Assembly: GCA_021292165.1 (NCBI GenBank)
Contig: CM037877.1
Coordinates: 208,920,715-208,984,714, forward strand
Length of the DNA stretch: 64,000 nt
Source of the DNA: Shinisaurus crocodilurus
Taxonomy: Eukaryota; Chordata; Lepidosauria; Squamata; Shinisauridae
Direction: 5' to 3'
Shown: positions 24,601-36,600 of the stretch, in pieces
How positions within the stretch are numbered: the stretch's first letter is position 1
Layout: each line of letters opens with the position of its first letter
Made by a program: the position numbers and the translations under genes
Notes under the pieces: model-generated
What the model was told of the DNA's origin: nothing
Seen by the model: the letters and a program-made list of their open reading frames with translations, nothing else
Database searches by the model: none

Positions 24601-27600
24601 GGGGTGGGCTATATCACCTTTCAGGTTCTTTCCAATTTTATGGAAAGAACATTAAAAGGCTCTTTTCATCCATATTAACTTGGGTATGCTGCCTCCAATT
24701 TCTGCCACAAGTAAACTGTAGAACATGGGTGGGCAATTTCTAGGGTGGCAGGGGGCATTTTTGACCCCCAGTGCCCCCTACTGCGCCACTGAAATTCATG
24801 GTGGCAAAAAAATAGGTGGTTTGCCACTGAATTTTGCCAGTGGACCACTACAGAAGGCTAAAATGGCTGAATCTAGCTTGAAAACTGATTTGTTTTGCTG
24901 CCATAAATTTTGGTGGGGGACAGCAGGGGGCTGCATGTAGCAGTTCAGGTTGCATGTCAGCTGCAAGCTGCATGTTTCCCGCCTCTGTTGTAGAATTTCA
25001 GTGTAAGAATATCACTGTAGCCATTACTAACCTCAGAGGGAGAAAACTAAATTACAGCTAATCTGATTTGGGTGGATAATCCCTGCCAACTCCTCCATTT
25101 TAATTCCATTCAAGTAACTAGCAGCCTTATGGACCAGAATGGGGTTGAAGCATGAATGTTGTACTGCCATACTTGTGCTGTAGAAATTAGTTTGGTGGAG
25201 GGGATGGTAGACTGAATGCCCATTCATTCATTCATTCATTCATTCATGATGGCTTGAATGGCTGCCACTGTCAAAATGACATTTGGTTAAACAAAGAAAT
25301 TCCAAAAGCCTAGAAAATGAACTAAACTCTTCTGGTAAGAGTGAAGATTATTATAAATCTACATATTATTCAAAACTCAACTGCAAAGATATAATGCAAC
25401 TTGCACTATTTGAAGAGCAAAGAAGTCTATTTATTTTCCTGAAGTAGTTGGGGTGTGTATGTGTTCTTTTAATTAGGTGGTAAATATGAACTTTCACATT
25501 TTTGCTTCTTGCACTGGAAAATTGCTGTGAGTACAAGCTTCACAATGCATGTGCTGAAGACAAAAATATAATTTACATTACCCTTCAGCTGTTCCAGGGT
25601 ACATGCTTTCTCCAATGTAGAGGTTTAATATCTGTATTGAAAGAAGTAATTCTTATGAAGTTACTTCTGCCTAGAGAGCAGTCTATCATATTAACCTCAT
25701 TTCTTACCCATCTATTTCTGGCTGAATAACAAGATCTGGGTTTTTGTGTACCGTACTTAGAGAAGATTCTGTTTTTCATGAACCTCTCTCTCCTTTAGTC
25801 TTAGCTTAATTCTCAGTCTTTCTGTTTCTGAGACCATTTTAGGAAAAGTGTAGAGGCCAAGTTCTAGGGCCGCATGCTGTCAGTGGGCGGAGCCAGAGCC
25901 AAAGTGGGTGGGGCCATCCCTTTTCTCTTTTTCTTCCACCAATCTACTTTCTCTCTTCTTCCCCAGCCAGTGGCTGTTGGTAGAAGGACAAATCACTCTT
26001 GCCAGAATGAATTGTCAATTTGAATTGTCACTTGCAGCAGGCTTTTGAAATTATGCCACAAGTTGCCCAACCCTGCTGTATTTACTCAGGCAGTGTGACC
26101 CATTTTAGAACCTCTGGCTTCTCCTTCGTTAAGAGCCAGCATGAAGTGGCTAGCTGTTAGAAGATATCTGCTATTCTTAAATGCTCCATCTTACAACTGT
26201 GAAAACAGAGCTCATCCTTTCCTGGAGTGTTTTATTCATTCATTCATTCTTCATCCTCTGCAAGGATGGAGGCCTTGCTAGAAAGAGACCTTCCTGTGCA
26301 GCAGTGAGAGGACTTAATTTGGCTTACTTGCTGACCATTAGCAAATATAATGGGTGAATGGACATTTGTCCATTTACATGTGACATTTGCTAAACTGGTC
26401 AATGTAATGTGGTAACATCATGATCCAGATACATCTGTGTCTCACTTGGACACTGAATTGGAGTCTGGCAGCTGGAAATTATTTCCTACTAAATTTCTTC
26501 TTAGTGCGATGGAACCCACAGTACTTTTGAGGGTCAAACTACAGTGTGACATTTGCTGCATAGTTGACCCTCGTGTAGTTTAAAAATAAAAAAAAGACAT
26601 AGGAGCCCTAGCACACCCATGGTGTCGGGGGAGGGGTGTTAACCTTGCCTCTGTTGCGAGGTCCCAATCAGAATTGCACACCACCACCCTGTGTGCGTGC
26701 TATTTGCAGTGGGAGAACAGCTCCCACTGATTGGGATGGGGTGGGTGTGTGATTCCAATTGGGTTAAAGCATGCCAGCCCATGCTATGATTCTAACCCCG
26801 CTCAGCATTTCTGTGCACTAGCTATTTTACTTTTTAAAAAACCCAATCACACACAGGCAGATTGCCTGACATATATCACAGCTAGTTTGACCCTCGGTCA
26901 CCTTCCCTGAAGATGCTAGGAGGAAGTGGCACAGATTGCAGTTTAGGAGGTCAGGATATGACCAGTTCAGGGCGGTCAAGAGTTGGAGGTATGCATTCCA
27001 GTCTTTAAGCATGAATAACCTAGAAAATAGAGCAGTGTTGGCTGAGAAGACTGTGCTCTCATCTTTCAGCACTTTCAACCCCACAGCTGCCAGGCTTGGT
27101 TTGTGGTTGCTTTTCAAGGGACCCTTCTGTATTGTAAGAATGGTTATTACCAGGGAAGGTTTTTTCTTTTTTTACCTGCCATCTAGATGCTGCACAGACA
27201 CTTGCTCTCGCAAAGGATCAGAGTGTGGATAATCCAAGCCAAGATCAGCTGAAGGTAAACCCACTGCTGGGTGGTTTCTTTTGTCGTACAGAGTGCCCCT
27301 TCTCTGTACCTGTGCATCGTGGACTGCCAAAACTTCTGACTTACTTGACTGGTGGGCCTTTGCCTTCCTCAAAAGTTCTTGGGAGCCCACAGACCAGGGA
27401 CAGAGTGAACATTCTCTGTTCTCTACCTAGCAGAGTTCCCTTCTCTGAGTGTGTTTTCTGGGGTGTAACACTTTTTGTCCTCGGTCATACCAGCTTGCAA
27501 TGTTGTCATATTCCTGGGTGGGATTTTTTTGAACCGAGAAGTGGTTGAGATTTGCTTAGTAGCATCCTTTTTTGAAAGTTTCTAATACCTGCACTGTTGT

Positions 27601-30600
27601 TGGATTACGTTAGTTCAGCTTGAGACAGAGCTACATGATTTGGGATGGAGTTAACAAGCTTAGGGTGCAATCCTATGCATGTTTAGGCAGAAAAAAGTCC
27701 TACAACTCCCAGCATTCCCCAGCCAGCATGGTGGGCTGGGGCATGCTGGGAATTGTAGGACTTTTTTTCTGTCTAAACATGCATAGGATTGAACATTTAA
27801 TGTTAGAGTGTAGCTCTTGGAAACTTTTGTTGGCTTTTTTGGAGGGCTTGGTTGTAACATTTACTTACGTGCTACTTGATCTTTAGGAGTCTTGGTCAGT
27901 TAATAAATGTTCTTTGTATGCTCAATAAACCTTTATTCCTTTCCTAACTCCTTGGTGTTGCTCTGCAGCTGGTGACTCAGAAAGGAAGTGTTACATCCCT
28001 ATGTCTCTTTAAGATCTGATGGGCTAATGGATGTTTTTCCTTCTTCCTTTAAGCAGAGTAGCACAGAGAAAAGCTTTGGCACTGGGCAAGAAGAGGATGA
28101 AGATGACACATCTGTTTTGTCTACCTCAAAGTATGCAAACAAAGAGGATGGTGAGTAAAATGTTGTGGACACAGTTGAAACATGGTGGGTTGCCTTGTTT
28201 CTCACTTACTGACTTTTGAACCAAGATTTTGCTGCTCTTTATCTTTGCTGGATCTGGTTCTTTGTCTCAGTATATCTTTCATTATGGAAGATCATGCATA
28301 GAGGTTCGGAGTTTACACACTAGTCAAAAAACACCATGAATAAGTCGCAGTTCTCTCTGATAAGCTCTCACAACCAAGATAGTTTCTTAATCCTCACTAG
28401 AGCCTTTTTGCCTATCCAGTAGAAATGTTTGTTCTTTCAGCAGAACTGACCTCCATATCATTGTTGACTTGTGATAAGACAGGAAGTGCCTCTCATTTGC
28501 TGGGCAGGAAATGCCTCTCATTTGAAAGCTTTTTTGGAGGGGTTTTTTTTCCAGTCCTGGGGCTAAATAGTCTGGATCAGAGCAGGCTACTTTTAGACTG
28601 AAAAACCTAGTATGGAAATTAATCTTCCAAAGTGTGACTTTGGGCTTAATCTACCACCTCTACAGATATTCATGTTCCTCTCAATCTCCACACAAACAAC
28701 AAATCTATCATTGCACATTGACATTAAGCATCTGACGGGTGTTTTAAAACAAACAAGTATCCATTTGTCTTGCTCAATAATTTTTATTTATTTATTTAAT
28801 TTTTTCCCTTGGTTCCGTTGGAATATGGTTTCAATATTCTGGGTTTGCCTTCGGGCAAGAAAGCTAGCCTTGGAGACTCAAAGAGCTGCCATGCACCCTC
28901 AAGCACCAAGAGACGCCAGGAATTCCACCAGCAGTCTCAAAGAGCTGCCAAGTACCCCCAAGCACCCGGCAGGCGCCAGGACCCTGCTGAACAAAGCCCG
29001 TTCAACCTGTCAGCAGAGGAAGAGGAGGGGGCGAGGGAAGGGGTAAAAAGGGGACTACCAAGCCCATCGAGGTGGTTGGAAGAAGGGTGCAGGACTGCAT
29101 GAAACAGGTCTGCAACTCTTGGTTGGGACTAAGCCTTGCAACCCCAAGTAGGATGCTTGGTAACTGGCTGTAAGTCAGAACAACTTGCAGTGATATTCTT
29201 TCTAGTAAGTTCAGGTTCTTTGGTACCAATACTGTCTGTGTTTTCTGCAAGCCTCCTTTAGGCTGAATGTGTATTGGAGCTCTACGCTCCATTAAGTTTT
29301 ATAGACTGTACTGTGTTTACTGTGAAGTTCCTTATCTGACCGATTCGCTACGCTCAATTAAAGGTGTTATAAACAAATCTCTGCCTGCCTGCCGTAAGCT
29401 CTCACTCAGTGTCTATTGAAGCGGTTGCCCTCAGCTCACCCGAGAACTGCATAAGGGGAGTTTTTACAGTGCCAGTTAACCCGTTAACTCCCGAACTCGC
29501 GCAAAAGGACTGGCGGCAGTCCTTCACATTAAGTATGTGAGGGGAGGGGGAGTGTGAGAGGAGTGTGGAATGTTGAGATGTCTGCTGATTGGCTGAGAGA
29601 GTGAGAAGGGAGGGTGAAGCCTGTGATATAAACAGTGGACGGTGCTATTCAGGAGGGAAGTCGCAGAGGCCTGTCTGAAGAGGGGGGAGAGTGGGTTTTT
29701 GTGAACTGTGGAGGGGAGTCTGAGGGAAGTCTGAGGAGAGTGGGAGAGTGGGTAGAGAAGTCTGAGTAGAGTTGGGAGCTGGAGTCTTGTCATGGGGGGG
29801 GGGAGTTTTCAACATTTAGAATCCATTAACATTATTTATTTCCCTACCCTTGATTGTAAATAAATTGTGAAGAACCGCCGCCGGTCCTTTTGCGTGAGTT
29901 CGGGAGTTAACGGGTTAACCAGCACCGTAAAAACTCCCTTATGCGGCTCCCAGGCTAACTGAGGCCAACCGCGTTGGATTGCGCTGAACCATAGACAGCT
30001 TCCACCCTTGCAAAGTTTGTTTATGACACCTTTAATTGAGCGAAGCAGGTCAGATAGATAAGGAATTTCACAGTAAACAGAGAACAGTCTATAAAAATCA
30101 ATGAAGCGTAGAGCTCCAATACACATTCAACCTAGAGAAGGCTTGCAAAAGCACAGAAGTATTTCTTCACATCAAAGAACCTGAACTTACTAGAAAGCTA
30201 ACACTGCAAGTTCTAATTTACAGCCAGACACCAAGCGTCCTGCTTGAGGTTGCGAGGCTTGATCTTGACCGGAGTCGAAGACCGGTGTTCCGTGCAGTCC
30301 TGCACCTTGCTCCCACCAGCAACCTTGATGGGGCTCGGTAGTTCTTTTTTACCCCCTCCCTCCCCCTTTGCTGACAGGTTGAACCGGCTTTGCTCAGCAG
30401 GATCCTGGCGCCCCTCGGGTGCTTGAGGGTACTTGGCAGCTCTTTGGGACTGCTAGGGGGAACCATTGGGGTGTGTGCAGATGTGTCCCATTGAGGTAAA
30501 TGTAAATGTAGATCAATGTAAATGTCTGCTCGGATCTAAACCATCCCTGCCCTAGGCAGAGATTATGCAGGAAGCGGTGTATGGGTGTGTGTGTGTCCGG

Positions 30601-33600
30601 TCCGGCTTTCTCTCCAAATAAATAAAATTGTTTCCTTTTAAAAAACTTAAAAGGAGTGGTCTGAGTTGGTTACTGTGAAGGTGGTTGGTGGCAGCGGAGG
30701 AGATTAAAGAGAGTGTGGATTTTGAAGCGCTGATAGGAGGTGGTGGGCTGGAGAAGGTGGACACTGTGGAGGTGGGGGTCTGACGTGGTGGTGAGGGGAG
30801 GGACATCACAAGTACCTTCTACCAACTTCTGGTGGCCCAGCTACGTCCCTATCTGCGTGGGGACAACCAGGCTTCATTTGTCTATGCTCTGGTAACCTCC
30901 AAGCTAGATTACTGCAATGGGCTCTATGTGGGGCTGCCTTTCAAGGTGGTTCAGAGGCTGCACCTTGTGCAAAATGTGGTGGCCAGACTGATAGCAGGGA
31001 CCAGGAAACATGAACATATAACAGATTGTGGCCTGCTTGCTCTGGCTGCCTGTATGTTTCTGAGCCCGATTCAAGGTGCTGGTTTTGACTTCTAAAACCT
31101 TACATGGCTTAGGACCACAATACCCAATGGAGTGCCTCTCCCGGCATGAGCCTACCTGTACACTACGTTAATCATCTATGGCCCTTCTCCAGCTGCCTCC
31201 TCCAAGGGGGCTCTATCTTTTCAGCGCCAGGTTAAGACCTTATTCTCTCAGGACATTTGGCAGCATATGATGTGGTTTTTTAATTAGGTCTTGAATTTTT
31301 TCTTGTTGATTGTTTAAAATTGCTTTTAGAGAGTGTCTCTCTGTGTTGTATGTTTATATGTTTGTATGTATATGGTTTTTATACTGTATTTTTAAGGCTT
31401 CAATCTTTGTAAACCGCCCAGAGAGCTTTGGCTATTGGGCAGTATAGAAATGTACTAAATGAAAGGAGATGTAATAAATGAAAAATGCAAATGAAATGAT
31501 ATCTTGTTCAGAAGATATGATATTAATCATAGTTGAGTTTATGGTAGGAAATTATTATAGAAACTAGCTGACTAATAATTCATGGTTGATCCTATCATCG
31601 CCCTTGTCAAAATTGATATTCCATAGGAACAAAAGTGAATTAATTGGACATGTAACATATCTACAGAGTGGCTTATAATATTTAAGGCATGGTAGCGTGT
31701 CCGGCTGGGGAGCCAGTGGGCTATTCCCTCCCATATATAGATGTGTGTCTACCTGCTCTGTTGTGGGATAGAAATGCTCAGTGTAACTTAGGCAGAAGGA
31801 TAGAGATTTAAGAAAGAGCTGTGTCTCTTTGGGCAGGATTCTGTCAGTTCACAAACACAACAAGCATATTTTAATCTGAACTTTGCTTGGCTCTTACAGA
31901 TATATTGTTAGATAACCTTTCAGATGAACAAGCCACATCGGATCTAGTGCTTGAAGAATGGGATGTAGCTGGTCTTCCATGGTGGTTTTTAGGGAATCTG
32001 AGAAATAATTACAAGTCCAGAAGTAATGGCTCAACAGATATACGTACTAATCAGGTAAATGCTAGGCAACAGTACTTCCTTGATGTATATGTATAAATGT
32101 GGAGTAAGGAGCCTGTGGCCCTCAGCCTAATTTCATGTGGCATAGCACAGAGAGCACTATGAAATGCTGCAAACTTCACCCTCTTTTGCCCCCAGTTGAT
32201 TTTTCCCATGTGTCACTGGCCCTTGATAGGAAAAAGGTTCTGCTCTGCTGGTATAAACCATTCCTATTGTTTTTTTCTAGGTCAGGGTTTCTTTACTGCT
32301 CAATTTCTCCTTTGTTTGACTTGGCTCTTGATGGATGGTCTTCAGGGAAGAAGAAAAGCCTTGCCCTCCCCAAAGGAATTATGAAAGTAGTGTCGGATAA
32401 TGGGGCAAGTAAGGATTAGGAGAATCATCCATGTTAGTCTAAGGAGTGGCAGTGTCTGGTATATTATCTTGACTTGACCCTGTCAAGACACACAAACTTT
32501 GGATGGCAGGAAATAGGAAGTTCGGGGGATAACTCTTCCCTCCTCTCAGATTTGTGCAGTCTTGTATACGGAGACTTATCTTTTCCTTTGTGAAATGAAG
32601 CACTTTGGAGCTCACAATCCTAGGAATACTTACCTCATATAGTTATTGAAGAATTTGTATCATAATTTTTTAAGTTAAATGTGGGTCAGGGAGTTGAGGA
32701 ATTCCACTCGGAACATGTTGCAGAAGCATCAGGATAGCAATGTTGATTAGAACTGCAAGGAAGACAAAATTGTGATGTACCGTATTTTTCGCCACATAAG
32801 ACGCACCGGACCATAAGACGCACTTACTGTATGGTACAAAAAATTAAAAAAAAAAAAATCAGCTGAGAGGCGGGGTCTTCCCCCGCCCCACCCAGGAGTC
32901 CTCCGCTCTTCCGGACCAGCAGAGGAAAGTTAAAAAAAAAAAAAAAAAAAATTTTTTTTTTTTTACTATATTCACTCCATAGGACGCACAGACATTTCCA
33001 CCTAGTTTTTTTTTTTTGGGGGGGGGGGGTAAAGTGCGTCTTATGGAGCGAAAAATACGGTAAGTTTTGCTTCTTATTCCATGTCGCTGAATAAGTCTTG
33101 GTTGATCATACATTGTAGCTACATTTAAATATTCATTAGTATAATGAGAACAGGTCTTGCAGATCTGGAAATGGTGAGTTCTTCCCTCCCTCTTCTCTTT
33201 AGGATGTAGATACTGCAATTGTTTCAGATACTACTGATGACTTGTGGTTCCTCAATGAAGCTGCTTCTGATCAGTTAGATGTCACAGTCCCAACAAAAAC
33301 TGTTGATTGTGAACAAACTAATGAAGAAGGAAAAGAGGGTAGCGAAACGGTAAGCTCCAAAACTTAATGAGTATGGACGGTCCTCTTGCATTTTTATTTA
33401 GTCCTGCTTTTGTCTTTAATAAGATGATGGCTTACATTTTTAGCTTTGACTTTTTAGCAAAGGTATCTGAAGTATCATGGGCTTTGTCATACATCAGAGG
33501 ACAGTCCCCCGTATAACTCATGCTAAGATGTCACAAAGAACTTCTGTGTTCTTGCACTAATTGGCAGGAATTCATGTCTAGATTTCCAGCTGATTCAGTA

Positions 33601-36600
33601 AGTTTTTAAAAATGACATTTAAAAAATGGTCTTCAGCTTCCCCCTCAAGATTAATGTGCTCATATGACTATACTAGTTGCATGATATACCTTGCGTATAA
33701 TCTGCTTTATAGCTGGGCAAAATTTGAGAACTGTCAGACTAGCAAATAATGCATAGGATTTCATCTTTGGGATTGCTGTATTATCTTTGCCAAGTTACAA
33801 TTGTTACCTATAAAATGGGGATTATGGTGATATGTGGTTGTTATGAGGAAGAATATGTTCACTAAAAGTGTTAAAATGATCTGATGAGTTGGTTGGTCAT
33901 ATGTATACTCAAAGGATCAAGCATATAGATCACTCTGCTGAGCTTGTACAGATATATTTTCCAGGACCAAGGACTTACCGTATATACTCAAATATAAGTC
34001 TAGTTTTTCAGCACATTTTTTGTGCTGAAAAATGCCCCCTCGACTTATAAGTGGGTCAGCGCTCCCCCAGGACCCCCGCTGCCACCGCCAGGCACCCCCC
34101 TCCACCCCCAGGACCCCTGCCGCCACCCCCAGACACCCCCACGCCACGCTGTTCCTCTCCGCTCGCTCTTTAAAATTATTTTCCTCCCCCCCATACCTTT
34201 ACCAGCAGCCGCTCGCTCTGCTGGCGCCTCGCGCGCTGCCATGCTGCTTCGTTCCCGGGACCCACGTGGAGCTGCTCCGCCATTCCCTACTTTTCTCTTT
34301 GTCAGCGGCGGCTTGCCGCGCTGCCGGCACCGTCCTCGTCACATCCGGCCCCAGAAGTGACGCGTACGGGTGCAGGTATGGGGGTGGGGGTGGGGCTGGC
34401 GGCGGGGGTCCTGGGGGGGCTTTGGCAGTGGCGGGGCTTCGGCGGCAGCGGGTGCAGGTACGGGGGTGGGGCTTCGGCGGCGGCGGGTGCAGGTACGGTG
34501 GCGGGGGGTGTCTGGGGGTGGCGGCGGGAGTCTCCCCTCATACATTTCCCACCCTAGACTTATACTGGGGGCAATAAGTTTTCCCAGTTTTGGGGGGTGA
34601 AATTAGGGGCCACGACTTATATTAGGGCCGACCTGTACTTGAGTATATACGGGTATTTTATATTCTGGAGGTGTCTGAAGCAGCCCTCAGACACCTGTTT
34701 AGTAATGGAAAATACATCTTTGTAGGAAAAGCAAGAAAACTGTGTATAGATTCACATGACAATAATGTCTTTAGTGTTTGTGTACATGCAATTGGCTGCA
34801 GCTTTCCAGCACGTGTACATTATGGGCCAGTTCACATGTAACGGGTAAAACAAACCATGGGCTCTCAGGCATGAGCGGGAGAGAGGGTGTGTGTGTTGCC
34901 TGTATTATGCCAGCCACTTCAGCTTTTAATCAGCAATCTGCAATTGGCTCCTTCGTAGGTTGAGCGTGATGTCTGAACCCAGACTGATGGTTGTTTAGGG
35001 GCTAAACAACAAATCATGGGTTAACCACAGGGTTGTTTAGCACCTAAATAACTCAACAGTTCAGGCTCCAACATCACGCTCAGCAACCTATGAAGGAGCT
35101 GCCGTAATTGTGGGTTGTTGAGTAAAAGCTGAAGTGGCTGGTGCGTGGGAGACTGCATGCTCTCACGCTTGTGCACAACAACCCATGGGTTGTTTAAACC
35201 ATGGGTGGCTGTTATGTGTGAATGAGGTCTCTCTGTGTGTGTACATTACTGAAAAAGAGGCATTTTTAATGGTCACATAAAGAGACTGTGATTTACCTTT
35301 GCCATGCAGAGTGATTCATCTTTTTTTAAATTATGGGAACAGATGCAACTCTAGATAACATTGCTTTACAGTCCTCGGATTGAGAGCATAATTTGTTCCG
35401 GAAACGTGCTTGTAATCCAAAACACTCTTATATCAAAACGAAATCCCCCCAAAAAAATTTGTACAGAGGTTTTTAATTTAAGCTGTACTACAGTACTTGT
35501 CTTGCAAGACGTCACTTGTATATCAAGTTAAAAAAAATTAAATATTTAAAAATTTGCTTGTCTTGCAAAACACTCTCAAACCAAGTTACTTGCAATCCAA
35601 GGTATTACTGTATTTAGATTTTGATATCAAGCACTTCCCAGGAACTTAAGACTGGGTGCTTTGTACTTCTAAGATATTGTCATGGCATGTATGTGCCTTT
35701 TTGATGTATATATTGCAGGTGAGTGAAGTGACATCTTCTGATTTTGAGGATACACAGTATTTAAGCAATGACACAGACACAGATGTTCCCACTGAGGTAT
35801 GTGTACTTGGAACTTAATATCCTTAATTTGGTTGTAATGCTCAGGATTTGAGGTTTGAAGTATATTTTCTTCAGGTTATCAAAGCTCATTACTGCATCTC
35901 TTTCAATACTTAAGTAACAAAATACAATCCATCTTTTTTCTTAATGTATTTTAAAAGGCAGGGTTTTTCAGACCAATTTGTTCTTTATTGGACCATCTGA
36001 ACTTCTGGTAATTAGTTATCTTGTCAGCATATAAATAGCCATTCACTGAATAAGTTAAAGAAACTGACCATAATGTCCAGTGAGGTAGCTGTTTTAGTTT
36101 GTGGCAGCAAAAACAGCAAAGTCTTGTGGCACCTTAAAGACTAACAAATGTATTCTGGTGTAAGCTTTCATGGACACTGTCCACTTCAACAGATGACAGT
36201 GTCCATGAAAGCTTATGCCAGAATAAATTTCTTGGTCTTTAAGGTGCCACAAGAGTCTAATGTAGTGGTCTCCATAGTTTATCAGTAACAGTTTGTGCTT
36301 AGTTGTAGTCTTTTAGCTTTCTGTATCAGTCTTCCATTCGTTCTTTTGATGGCTGGTTGAGGGTCTGATTTGTTTACTTCCTGTGTGACCAACTTCTTTT
36401 AGCTTGGGGGTCCTTATGGCTTTGAACTCAGGCATTTAGAGGCCCGCTTTCAGCAAGTGACTGAGATGTGTGTGTGTATGTGCACAAACAGATGGGCCCA
36501 CCCACTCTCTACTGAGGAACAAGGCTTTTACATTTTTAGTTTTCCTTCTGGTGAATATAAGGGCTGCTGACTGAAGGCAAAATTAGGTACGACAGGGCCA

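Noticed and set aside
28612..29102. 144-codon and 97-codon ORFs in intron 7
   Set aside because: They run into the inverted LTR-like arm and have no splice support.
34032..34600. ORFs of 60-180 codons on both strands in GC-rich DNA
   Set aside because: They lie inside a transposon with CCGTATATACTC ends, are low-complexity Gly/Pro/Ala, and overlap on both strands.
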